Origin: an uncultured Fretibacterium sp.
GTDB taxonomy: Bacteria; Synergistota; Synergistia; Synergistales; Aminobacteriaceae
Direction: 5' to 3'
Length of the DNA: 32,418 nucleotides
Assembly (NCBI GenBank): GCA_946183145.1
Contig: CAMGZM010000018.1
Span: forward strand, 1-32,418
The notes under the pieces are model-generated. The model was given only the letters and a program-made list of their open reading frames with translations. It was not told where the DNA came from and did no database searches. Numbering within the stretch: position 1 is the first letter of the stretch; the number at the start of each line of letters is the position of its first letter. The position numbers and the translations under genes were made by a program. Positions 17,269-23,919 of this stretch are shown in pieces.

Positions 17269-17297
17269 TTGTGAAAATTTTTGTTACGGGATATTAT
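17269..17297 (+). promoter_or_regulatory. predicted sigma-70-type promoter of the superoxide reductase-ferritin pair
   Basis: TTGTGA (four of six consensus) and TATTAT (five of six) are 17 bases apart, in the intergenic region between the divergent prepilin-like gene and dfx. The start point would be near 17304, about 35 bases before the dfx ATG. Confidence 0.5.
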
Positions 17298-17338
17298 TAT
17301 GAGCATTCTACCAAAAATATAACAGGGGGTAAAACATA

Positions 17339-17704
17339 ATGGAGAAACTCAGCGTATACAAATGCGGCAAATGCGGAAATATCGTTGAAGTAATGCACGC
17401 AGGCGGCGGGACTCTTTCGTGCTGCGGCGAGCCTATGAAACAGTTGAAGGAGAACACGACAGACGCGGCGACAGAAAAGCACGTACCTGTTTTTGCTGAC
17501 GGAAAAGTGAAAGTCGGAAGCGTTGCTCACCCTATGGCGGAAGATCACTATATCGAGTGGGTAGAAGTCATCAACGGCGAGAGAGTCTGCCGTCAGTTCC
17601 TGAAGCCGAATGAAGCACCTGAAGCGGGATTTGAGTGCGTGAAGGCCGGAACGGTAATGCGTGAGTACTGCAACAAGCACGGACTCTGGAAGGCAGAAGC
17701 GTAA
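17339..17704 (+). CDS. dfx: desulfoferrodoxin (class II superoxide reductase)
   Basis: Superoxide reductase reduces superoxide to hydrogen peroxide without releasing oxygen, a typical defence in anaerobes. The 121-residue product has the N-terminal desulforedoxin iron site, C-G-K-C (C9 and C12) and the CC pair near residues 29-30. The catalytic neelaredoxin-type domain follows, with [15 protein letters not shown] and the late C-N-K-H-G-L-W motif providing His and Cys ligands to the active iron. GGGGG precedes ATG 17339. The stop overlaps the ferritin start by one base (TAATG), so the two are translated together. Confidence 0.95.
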   Translation: MEKLSVYKCGKCGNIVEVMHAGGGTLSCCGEPMKQLKENTTDAATEKHVPVFADGKVKVGSVAHPMAEDHYIEWVEVINGERVCRQFLKPNEAPEAGFECVKAGTVMREYCNKHGLWKAEA

Positions 17705-18192
17705 TGAAGATTTCCGACGCAATGACCGCCGCCATAAATGACCAGATAAAGGCGGAATTTGACTCAGCGTATATATATCTGGCAATGTCGGCATACTTTG
17801 AGGATTGCGGACTCGCGGGTATGTCTCACTGGATGCGCAAGCAGTACAAAGAGGAAGTAGAACACGCCGAGAAGTTTATCGCGTACCTTTACGAGCGCGG
17901 TGCGAGGGTAATAATTCCCGAAATAGCGAAACCGAAAGAGTCCTACAATGATGCGCTTGACGTATTCAGGACGGCATACGCTCACGAACAGTACGTTACT
18001 TCCAGAATCTACAAGCTGGTTGATTTGGCCGTATCTGAGAAGGATTACGCAACGCAGTCAATGCTGAAGTGGTTTGTTGACGAGCAGATGGAAGAGGAAG
18101 ACAACACGGGCGAAATTGTGGCGAAGCTGGAATTTCTCGGCTCAGACAAACACAGCGTATACATGATTGACCGTGAATTAGCAGCGAGATAG
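17704..18192 (+). CDS. ferritin (non-haem, bacterial type)
   Basis: Ferritin stores iron as a mineral and removes Fe(II) that would fuel oxidative damage. The 162-residue product is a four-helix bundle of the usual length with the ferroxidase ligands in view: E17/Y24 region in AEFDSAYIYLAMSAYF, the E-x2-H pair in YKEEVEHAEKF, and WFVDEQMEEEDN near the third helix. It directly follows the superoxide reductase with a one-base overlap, which fits a joint oxidative-stress role. A terminator lies just after the stop. Confidence 0.94.
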   Translation: MKISDAMTAAINDQIKAEFDSAYIYLAMSAYFEDCGLAGMSHWMRKQYKEEVEHAEKFIAYLYERGARVIIPEIAKPKESYNDALDVFRTAYAHEQYVTSRIYKLVDLAVSEKDYATQSMLKWFVDEQMEEEDNTGEIVAKLEFLGSDKHSVYMIDRELAAR

Positions 18193-18203
18193 AGAGATAT
18201 AAC

Positions 18204-18232
18204 GGGGAGGCTTTGAGGGCTTCCCTGTTTTT
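18204..18232 (+). terminator. rho-independent terminator after the ferritin gene
   Basis: GGGAGGC pairs with the following GGCTTCCC (one G-U pair) around a short loop, followed by TGTTTTTC. It ends only nine bases before the next start codon, so the next gene would have to start from read-through or from a promoter inside the ferritin gene. Confidence 0.7.
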
Positions 18233-18240
18233 CTGCTGAA

Positions 18241-19017
18241 ATGAAGACAGAGCTTAAAGCATTTCTTGAAGGATTGTATTACGTATATCAGCGTCGTGAA
18301 CTGATTAACCCTGACCCGCTGTATTTCCTGTATAAGTATGAAGATGTGAGAGACCGTGAAATAGCGGGGCTTATTGCGTCATCGCTTGCGTATGGAAGAG
18401 TCGCGCAAATCATGAAGAGTGTTGAGCGGGTATTGACGTGCTTAACTGATGAACCGTATAAATTTCTCGTGAATAATGATGAGGCTGAAATAGTGCCTGA
18501 CAGTTTCAAGCACAGGTTTACGACGGGTGAAGACATGAATAATCTTCTGCGTAATCTGCGTGAAATTCTGCGTGAACATGGGACGCTTGAAGAATTTTTG
18601 CGTGAATGCCTGAGAGATTCTGCGGGAGAAATATATTCTGCGCTTGATGAATTTTCTGCTGGATTGTCGCGCAACAGGGAGACTAGGAGTTTTCCGCTTG
18701 TTACAGCACCTAGAGACGGCAGCGCGTGCAAGAGATTATTTTTGTTCCTGAAATGGATGGTGCGAAGTGATGAAGTTGATCCGGGCGGATGGAGTGTGAT
18801 ACGGCCATGTGATTTGACAGTACCGACGGACACGCACATGCACAGGATAAGCATGGAGCTGGGATTTACGAGGAGGAAGAATGCGGATTTGCGATGCGCG
18901 ATAGAAATTACTGATGGATTTCGTGAGATATGCCCTGAAGATCCGGCGAGGTATGATTTTGTTCTTACGCGTTTTGGGATAAGGTCAGGATTAAATTTCC
19001 GAGAAATATCGCAGTAA
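18241..19017 (+). CDS. TIGR02757 (DUF2400) family protein
   Basis: The 258-residue product matches the TIGR02757 family across its length: the start with FLYKYEDVRDREIAGLIASSLAYGRV, the central FLKWMVRSDEVDPGGW, and the end VPTDTHMHRISMELGFTRRKN with RYDFVLTRFGIRSG. The family is predicted to be helix-hairpin-helix/GPD-like and thus DNA-related, but its function is not established. ATG 18241 is the natural start; the ribosome site is poor because the ferritin terminator lies directly upstream. It is the last clear chromosomal gene before the prophage. Confidence 0.88.
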   Translation: MKTELKAFLEGLYYVYQRRELINPDPLYFLYKYEDVRDREIAGLIASSLAYGRVAQIMKSVERVLTCLTDEPYKFLVNNDEAEIVPDSFKHRFTTGEDMNNLLRNLREILREHGTLEEFLRECLRDSAGEIYSALDEFSAGLSRNRETRSFPLVTAPRDGSACKRLFLFLKWMVRSDEVDPGGWSVIRPCDLTVPTDTHMHRISMELGFTRRKNADLRCAIEITDGFREICPEDPARYDFVLTRFGIRSGLNFREISQ

Positions 19018-19122
19018 GACGCGCCTTTACTCTACTCACCTTACTGCTTATTCATATTCTATCTTTTCATCATTTTTTCGTCAACACTTGCAACGCTACG
19101 CTTTACACCTCATAAAAGATAA

Positions 19123-19692
19123 TTAGTTCCTAATTGCATCCCTCATCGCATTTACCCTCCTTAACCATCCCTTCAAAAATACCCCTTGACCCGGACGATT
19201 CCTCACTATATCCCTAAAATATTTCTCTCGCTCATCACATATCTTTTCTCCCAATAACCCCGGCTCAATCCTCTTTATTCCCGTTAATGTCTTCGGTCCC
19301 ATTTTTCCATCTACTACAACATTCCCACCGCATTCATTCACCGCTCGCTGTAATATTTTCGCAAATCCTCCGTGATTTATTGCGCAGTCCAAACAGCACA
19401 AACATGCAGGATATTCCACTTCCCCCCATCCGTATTTATCCCAATAATTTGCACGATATATCTTTTTTGCCTCGTCGATTGTCAGCTTGCATATATCATC
19501 ATGGCCGATTATTCCCTGTTTATACGCACTCTTTAACGTTGACCATGTTACACCATACGCCGTCGCCCCTCCTAAATCTGCCCTCGCCGCTCCCTTGATT
19601 ACCGGCCTTCCGTTTATGATTGTGAAATTCCTTCCGCCTTCCCATCTTAACGAAAATTCTATACTGCGTTCAAATTTCTCTTCCTCTGTCAT
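19123..19692 (-). CDS. phage endolysin, glycoside hydrolase family 108 with peptidoglycan-binding domain
   Basis: The 189-residue product shows the GH108 start FERSIEFSLRWEGG with catalytic Glu18, the family segment GGATAYGVTWSTLK, and the YRANYWDKYGW region. The C-terminal part (about residues 100-175, CAINHGGFAKILQRAVN, DGKMGPKTL) matches the companion peptidoglycan-binding domain. It would hydrolyse the glycan backbone during lysis. ATG 19692 is used because AGGAGG lies seven bases upstream; an in-frame start 12 codons earlier has none. There is no signal peptide, so a holin is expected but none is recognisable nearby. It is the last gene of the minus-strand prophage block. Confidence 0.87.
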   Translation of the reverse strand: MTEEEKFERSIEFSLRWEGGRNFTIINGRPVIKGAARADLGGATAYGVTWSTLKSAYKQGIIGHDDICKLTIDEAKKIYRANYWDKYGWGEVEYPACLCCLDCAINHGGFAKILQRAVNECGGNVVVDGKMGPKTLTGIKRIEPGLLGEKICDEREKYFRDIVRNRPGQGVFLKGWLRRVNAMRDAIRN

Positions 19693-19749
19693 GATTATCC
19701 CTCCTGATAAAATTTCCCCCTCACTCATTGCAAGGGGGATTGTGTTGCT

Positions 19750-19896
19750 TTATTCCGCGTATGCGTATTCCGTTCCCGTTATCTTCTCATATTCTGAGGC
19801 TGTCAGCTTGCCTTTTGCTACTGCGTTCCTCAACCTCACATCATCCCATAATCCCATGTCATACCATGCTTTTATTAACGCGTAATCTTTGCTCAT
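19750..19896 (-). CDS. XkdX family small phage protein
   Basis: A 48-residue protein starts at ATG 19896 after AAGGAGGGT. The pattern MSKDYALIKAWYDMGLWDD, then VAKGKLTASEYEKITGTEY, is that of the XkdX family (from the Bacillus PBSX prophage), short proteins found after tail-fibre genes. The function is unknown. It sits between the 106-residue gene and the endolysin in the same direction, with short gaps. Confidence 0.85.
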   Translation of the reverse strand: MSKDYALIKAWYDMGLWDDVRLRNAVAKGKLTASEYEKITGTEYAYAE

Positions 19897-19908
19897 CTTT
19901 TACCCTCC

Positions 19909-20229
19909 TTAAATTTCAACACCTGTCATCATCGCTATGTACGCTATATTTGCGTCCCGTCTTGCATCCGCGTATATCTCTTTGGGAATATCAGCCAGCG
20001 CAAGCCCGTATTTCCCCTCCATTTCCCTAATATAACATATCTCCATGTGCGCATGTGTCCCCGTTATACCGTCGTCATATTCAGATTTGCCTTCATCATT
20101 GCTGATTGTTGCGGGTGCTAATTTACCCCTGATTTTCGCTCCGTCTATAGGGTTGTCGCTGAAGAATATATTACGTTCAAACGTTAATCCCTCAATTTTT
20201 GAGCCGTCATTAAGTGTTATCGTGTACAT
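19909..20229 (-). CDS. phage protein of unknown function (tail-fibre/lysis block)
   Basis: I do not recognise a family with certainty. The 106-residue product starts at ATG 20229, eight bases after AGGAGG. It begins MYTITLNDGSKIEGLTFERN, has a short beta-rich N-terminal half and an alpha-helical C-terminal half (EIYADARRDANIAYIAMMTG). Small proteins in this position, between the last tail-fibre gene and xkdX, are common in phages of Firmicutes. A fibre assembly or structural role is possible but not supported by a motif. Confidence 0.7.
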   Translation of the reverse strand: MYTITLNDGSKIEGLTFERNIFFSDNPIDGAKIRGKLAPATISNDEGKSEYDDGITGTHAHMEICYIREMEGKYGLALADIPKEIYADARRDANIAYIAMMTGVEI

Positions 20230-20244
20230 AAGTGATCCTCCTTT

Positions 20245-21432
20245 CTAGCCTATGTGTATATACGGACACGCGAGAATGCCGCCCAACTGATTCGTAGTAG
20301 TACTAGCCGCAAATCCATATCGCGTAAATTCCCAGTTCAATGACCCCCACGATTTCACGGACCAGCTTTCATTGAGCCATTGAAAGACCATATAGAAGCG
20401 CATAGTGGGGTTAAGCCTGAAAAGCGGCCAGTCTGGATTATTCCCCGCGATCCTGTAAGACAAGTTTGATGAAGGGAGCCCCATAATATTCGTATAAGAC
20501 GGGAGCCCGATTTTCACGCCTGTGTGATTGGTGAAATTGTTATCGATCACCGTATAGTGATCGACATTGTTCGAGCTGTTAATACTGTCGCTGACCTCCT
20601 CAAGGAAGGGGAGAATATACTCGTCTGGAATGACTTCATTAATTTTGGCGAGCATATAGGGGAAATGTTCAGTATACATTTTAGTGTTCAAAAACCCGCC
20701 CTCAACATTATCCGTGTCATTGATGGAGAAATTCCAGCTGCTATTTCTGAGCCATAACAGCACGTGAGGTTTGTGATATGCTAGTCTATGGTTTGAGCTA
20801 CAGCCGACGACGTAAGCGGTAGTAGTGCCGTCAATGGGTAAATTCCAGTAATCGCCCGGGTAAATATCCGTGAAAGTCCCATTTCTGATAGCGGCAATCT
20901 GAGCTGCGGTAATTGCGGTGCCTAAGTTCTTACCCCTGTAATACGAGTTGTGAGCGGCAGCGTTGTTATACGTGAGAATGTTAGTTCTGTCGTTGAGCGT
21001 AACAATTTCACCCCCACCCTTCAGACTTTCAAGCCATTGTGCTTTTGTCCCCGTGAACCCTTCCTCAACAGCTATCTCAAACGCCGATTTGCCATGCAGA
21101 GTCTGCGTATCTTGATCCCAGTAACGGGTCAAATCGTTGTAAAGTTCCGTGAGCTGAGAAGCAATCTGTGAAGGGACATGAGCCGTAAAATTCCTCACAA
21201 TGTGATACGTAGATTCGTCTACGGTTGAGCCGTTGAATGCGGTTTTAAGTGTCAAGTGAGTATTATCGGCAATGGACGCGATTTCATAATCCGCAACGCC
21301 GTCAACGCTGAAAATATCGCCGGGGTTAAGCCCTGCCGTCAACCAAAATGTATTAGTACCGACGACAGAGGTCGAACCCGTAACGAGCTTCACAGTGCCT
21401 TTTCTGTACCAACGTGTATATGTGCCAGCCAT
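20245..21432 (-). CDS. phage tail fibre / receptor-binding type protein
   Basis: The 395-residue product has a beta-rich N-terminal domain (residues 1-80, strands ending in NTHLTLKTAFNG). A short linker follows with SAFEIAVEEGFTGTKAQWLESLKG near residues 116-139, a module typical of phage tail fibres that joins the virion-bound part to the distal part. The distal region (about 140-395) is rich in aromatic residues, Asn, Ser and Gly, as in receptor-binding domains. It overlaps the start of nothing else but begins one base before the stop of the upstream 144-residue gene. The protein likely decides host range, and its distal half is the part expected to vary between related phages. Confidence 0.75.
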   Translation of the reverse strand: MAGTYTRWYRKGTVKLVTGSTSVVGTNTFWLTAGLNPGDIFSVDGVADYEIASIADNTHLTLKTAFNGSTVDESTYHIVRNFTAHVPSQIASQLTELYNDLTRYWDQDTQTLHGKSAFEIAVEEGFTGTKAQWLESLKGGGEIVTLNDRTNILTYNNAAAHNSYYRGKNLGTAITAAQIAAIRNGTFTDIYPGDYWNLPIDGTTTAYVVGCSSNHRLAYHKPHVLLWLRNSSWNFSINDTDNVEGGFLNTKMYTEHFPYMLAKINEVIPDEYILPFLEEVSDSINSSNNVDHYTVIDNNFTNHTGVKIGLPSYTNIMGLPSSNLSYRIAGNNPDWPLFRLNPTMRFYMVFQWLNESWSVKSWGSLNWEFTRYGFAASTTTNQLGGILACPYIHIG

Positions 21433-21866
21433 TAATATATACCTTCTTCCTTTTCAAGTTTTTTAGTTAAAGAGTTGAGATAAAGAATCATAGACTGCGC
21501 AAGATTTTCATACTGAGAAATCAACGCTTCAGCGGCCATTAACCGAGTATCCAAATCATTAATGTGTTGAGCGGTAATATTCGCCAATATGCGCAGATTC
21601 GTATCAGTATTAATTTCAATAAACGGGAGGTTATTCCATCGTGTAACTCCGTCTCCTGCTTTGAGCCTGACTCTTGATGACGTTGAATTAGTGCTGAAAA
21701 CGGGATTTCCATTGCTGAACGACACAAGAGTGTTATCGTCTTCACACTGAGTGCAAACCGCGATTTCCCCGAACATGAGAATGGGATTAAGCGTCGACCA
21801 TTCGGACTCGGTCTTAACGGTCAAGCAAACGTGTTGAGGGTAAAGAGTTGAATTAACGAGGGACAT
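21432..21866 (-). CDS. phage tail-tip/fibre-associated protein with C-terminal coiled coil
   Basis: The 144-residue product starts at ATG 21866 after AAGGAGG. The N-terminal part (residues 1-85) is beta-rich and contains LNPILMFGEIAVC and VRLKAGDGVTRWNNLPFIE. This is the same kind of module as in the neighbouring 135-residue protein (GEIGLE ... LGDGSTTWGELDY), a fold known from the N-terminus of phage tropism and fibre proteins. A coiled coil follows (about residues 95-140, DLDTRLMAAEALISQYENLAQ). It probably forms a trimeric fibre segment or a connector. Its stop overlaps the fibre gene start by one base. Confidence 0.65.
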   Translation of the reverse strand: MSLVNSTLYPQHVCLTVKTESEWSTLNPILMFGEIAVCTQCEDDNTLVSFSNGNPVFSTNSTSSRVRLKAGDGVTRWNNLPFIEINTDTNLRILANITAQHINDLDTRLMAAEALISQYENLAQSMILYLNSLTKKLEKEEGIY

Positions 21867-21929
21867 AAATCAAGCCTCCTTTTCTGTAGGATGCCCCCCT
21901 GTATCAGACCGAGGGGGAATGCGTGAGAA

Positions 21930-22337
21930 CTAGTTACCAGACGGAGCGGGGTTTGCGCTGATTACCGTAATTCCCTTGAGGGCGGCAATATCTGCATCCT
22001 GCTCAGTGTCTTTAGCCTCAATAGCCGTCATACGAGTCTCGTGAGCAGTGTCCTTAGCTTCTAGAGCGTCTAATTTCACGTCCTGCGCATCGTCTTTAGT
22101 CTCAACAGCCGTAACGCGTTCTATAAGTGAAGAAACGAGGGCGGTAACCTGAGGGTTTGAGTAATAATCCAGTTCTCCCCAAGTAGTGGAGCCATCGCCG
22201 AGCTTGTATTTCTTAGTGTCGAACTCAAGCCCGATTTCCCCCGCAAGCAATACATCAGAAGCCTGCCACTGGTCAGCATTCTTATACTTAAGCTGAATGC
22301 TAACGCCGTATAAACCGTTATTCTGAATGGTAGCCAT
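21930..22337 (-). CDS. phage fibre-connector protein with N-terminal tropism-type module and coiled-coil repeats
   Basis: ATG 22337 is used; AGGAGG lies 13 bases upstream, within an in-frame extension that starts at 22373 and is unlikely to be translated. The 135 residues start with MATIQNNGLYGVSIQLKYKN and contain the module VLLAGEIGLEFDTKKYKLGD followed by GSTTWGELDYY, as found at the N-terminus of tail-fibre or tropism proteins. Residues 70-115 form a coiled coil with three repeats around the core ALEAKDT/AIEAKDT. It is the first gene of the minus-strand prophage block, so its promoter must lie in 22338-22749. Confidence 0.65.
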   Translation of the reverse strand: MATIQNNGLYGVSIQLKYKNADQWQASDVLLAGEIGLEFDTKKYKLGDGSTTWGELDYYSNPQVTALVSSLIERVTAVETKDDAQDVKLDALEAKDTAHETRMTAIEAKDTEQDADIAALKGITVISANPAPSGN

Positions 22338-22390
22338 GCTATAATAGAGACCTCCTAAAAAAAAATTATTCATCTTTTCAGGTACAAATT

Positions 22391-22426
22391 ATTGCGGTAT
22401 GTTTCGGCGCGTACCGTAATTTTTTT
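22391..22426 (+). terminator. plus-strand rho-independent terminator between the divergent prophage blocks
   Basis: ATTGCGGTATG pairs with CGTACCGTAAT (eleven positions, two G-U) around an eight-base loop, followed by seven T on the plus strand. No plus-strand gene ends here. It would stop transcription coming from inside the oppositely oriented fibre genes before it reaches the late regulator. Confidence 0.7.
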
Positions 22427-22683
22427 GTCCTGACGTGTAAAATGATACTGTGAAAGTGTCAGAAAAAAAACGTGTTTCAAGCTCATGTGTGATAACTTTT
22501 GATATGCTATATTTGAGAGTTGAAATTAAGCGTGAAAAGTTTGACCAAATTAGAAAATCATTGTGTAGAATTACCGACCCCAAGAGGCAAAAAAAAAATA
22601 ATTTAGGAAGTGAGAAATATCACCACTTTTTAATTTTATGGTTTACAATCGAGGTTAAAGAATGATAATGACTAGGATTATAA

Positions 22684-22708
22684 AATTGTGTTAAAAGGTT
22701 ACACAATT
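22684..22708. promoter_or_regulatory. inverted repeat, possible operator upstream of the late regulator gene
   Basis: AATTGTGT and ACACAATT are perfect eight-base arms with a nine-base spacer, 41 bases before the regulator start. A promoter-like pair TTTACA and GATAAT with a 16-base spacer lies just upstream (about 22642-22670). The rest of the 412-base gap 22338-22749 is A/T-rich and contains no gene I can support. Confidence 0.45.
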
Positions 22709-22749
22709 CTATTAACTATTTTTGACTAATTAAGGAGGGGGAAAATGAT

Positions 22750-23187
22750 ATGAGCCGTATATACAGGATGGCGGAAATGTATTTATATCGTTACAGTGCG
22801 AATATGTATCGAATTGAAATCTTAAATGATAAGTTGAAGTATGAGGAGATGCACGGAGATTTGAAGGTTCAGAGATTGACGGATGAGGGGAAAAGTTCGG
22901 AGCATGGCCGGGGAATAGAAGACTGGTATACGCGATGTGAAGTATTGAGGGAGAAGATACGATTAATAGAGAGGAAGACGCAGGGAATAACGGAGCTTTA
23001 CGATGAGTTGAGGATAAAATCGAGATTTCAGCGCAAGTACGAGATAATGCTCGGAATACTGGAACATGTGTATATTCTGAGTGAGAGAATGAGCGAGTAT
23101 TGGAGGCGCGAGGGTATATCAGAGCGGACGTGCTACCGCCGTCGATATGAGTTAGTAATGAGAGCGGCGGAAAAATTGAGATTGTGA
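22750..23187 (+). CDS. ArpU/RinA-like phage late transcriptional regulator
   Basis: The 145-residue product starts at ATG 22750 after GGAGGGGG. The N-terminal two thirds is basic and helical. The C-terminal part has LGILEHVYILSERMSEYWRREGI followed by SERTCYRRRYELVMRAAEKL, a sigma-region-4-like helix-turn-helix as in the ArpU/RinA family of phage late-gene activators. These proteins bind just upstream of the terminase genes and switch on packaging and morphogenesis transcription. The position, directly before the terminase block, fits that role. It is separated from the small terminase gene by 440 bases that hold a probable small RNA and an inverted repeat. Confidence 0.68.
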   Translation: MSRIYRMAEMYLYRYSANMYRIEILNDKLKYEEMHGDLKVQRLTDEGKSSEHGRGIEDWYTRCEVLREKIRLIERKTQGITELYDELRIKSRFQRKYEIMLGILEHVYILSERMSEYWRREGISERTCYRRRYELVMRAAEKLRL

Positions 23188-23201
23188 AAATTGCGTAAAA
23201 A

Positions 23202-23233
23202 TTGGCAGAAAAAATATAGAAAAGTGATATAAT
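23202..23233 (+). promoter_or_regulatory. extended -10 promoter of the predicted small RNA
   Basis: TGATATAAT is a perfect extended -10 element (TG, one base, TATAAT at 23228-23233). TTGGCA lies upstream at 23202-23207, but the 20-base spacer is long, so the extended -10 is the main signal. Start of transcription would be near 23240, 50 bases after the regulator stop. Confidence 0.6.
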
Positions 23234-23239
23234 ACGTAT

Positions 23240-23387
23240 CAGAGAAATTACACCAAAAATTTCCTATCCGTGATTTTGATATGCCGGATATCCGGCCTAT
23301 GTCCTTCGAACTGATAAATGAGACTATGAGAAATTACGGATGCTTCTTGTACATATCAGCCCTGCACAAACGCAGGGACTATTTTTT
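23240..23387 (+). ncRNA. predicted structured small RNA upstream of the terminase genes
   Basis: The roughly 148-base segment runs from the extended -10 promoter to a rho-independent terminator (CCCTGC / GCAGGG at 23360-23377, followed by six T) and has no open frame with a ribosome site. A long-range stem closes the middle part: ATCCGTGATTT at 23266-23276 pairs with AAATTACGGAT at 23331-23341 (eleven pairs, one G-U). Inside it GATAT-GCCGG-ATAT-CCGGC-CT-ATGTC (23279-23304) forms a ten-pair hairpin with a two-base bulge; its core GCCGGATATCCGGC is a 14-base DNA palindrome. I do not recognise an RNA family. Role is unknown; a regulatory RNA or a transcribed late-control region are possible. Confidence 0.5.
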
Positions 23388-23411
23388 ACCCAAACGATAA
23401 ACGCAAAAAAG

Positions 23412-23426
23412 TTTGATAGTATCAAA
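23412..23426. promoter_or_regulatory. TTTGATA-G-TATCAAA inverted repeat, possible operator
   Basis: Two perfect seven-base arms around a single base lie between the small-RNA terminator and the small terminase gene. A direct repeat GGTCAAA occurs shortly after, near 23441 and 23459. The arrangement suits a binding site for a phage regulator, for example the late activator encoded just upstream. The remaining sequence to 23628 holds no gene I can support; a weak GCGG/CCGC hairpin followed by T lies near 23540-23565. Confidence 0.45.
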
Positions 23427-23628
23427 TAAATCACATAAAAGGTCAAACACTAAAAAACGGTCAAAACACAATTCGGGATTACCCCCTATTTATAAACATA
23501 GCTGTATCAAGGTACTGTGAAAGGCTGTAAAAGGGAATGCGGAGCCGAGACCGCGCTATTTTTCTAACCATAGGAATTTTAAAAGTTCGGTAACTTCAAA
23601 CAAGAGGGATAAAAGGAGATGAATACTG

Positions 23629-23919
23629 ATGCGGGGAATGTCAAGCATAGATGAATTAAACCAGGAGCGCGCCCGGTATACGCGAATAAAAGCCGATAAG
23701 GAAGAATTGAAGCTAGAGATATTACGCGGTGAATACGTGAGGAAGGCTGATGCTCAGAAAGATTATGACGACAAGGCGGGGAATGTCCGTAAAAAGTTAT
23801 TGGCGTTAGAGGGACGATTGCCCGTACAGCTAGAGATGAAGAAAGCGGGAATAATCTCGGAAATACTGCATGATGCGATATATGAGGTGCTGAGTGAACT
23901 GGCAGGTGATAAGCCATGA
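23629..23919 (+). CDS. terminase small subunit-like protein (Nu1 C-terminal type)
   Basis: The 96-residue product starts at ATG 23629 after AGGAG. The sequence RARYTRIKADKEELKLEILR, followed by GEYVRKADAQKDYDD and VRKKLLALEGRLPVQLE, is the repeating helical pattern of Nu1-like small terminases in the part after the DNA-binding domain. The usual N-terminal winged helix is absent, so the protein is short (Nu1 of lambda is 181 residues). It overlaps the methyltransferase start by four bases (ATGA). Small terminase recognises the packaging site and loads the large subunit. Whether this short form still binds DNA is unclear. Confidence 0.65.
   Translation: MRGMSSIDELNQERARYTRIKADKEELKLEILRGEYVRKADAQKDYDDKAGNVRKKLLALEGRLPVQLEMKKAGIISEILHDAIYEVLSELAGDKP

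Noticed and set aside
19018-19122. attL site of the prophage
   Set aside because: The boundary must be near here, but no tRNA end or repeat is seen and the other end is outside the window.
21432-22337. Diversity-generating retroelement acting on the tropism-type modules
   Set aside because: No reverse transcriptase and no template/variable repeat pair are visible in the window.
22450-22665. 71-codon plus-strand open frame upstream of the late regulator
   Set aside because: No ribosome site, GTG start, contains a ten-base A run, no recognisable motif; probably chance in A/T-rich intergenic DNA.
23240-23387. Identification of the predicted RNA as a phi29-like packaging RNA, a tRNA or 6S RNA
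   Set aside because: Size and place tempted, but it lacks a cloverleaf, the T-arm-like string does not pair, and the terminase is not of the phi29 type. It is left as an unassigned RNA.
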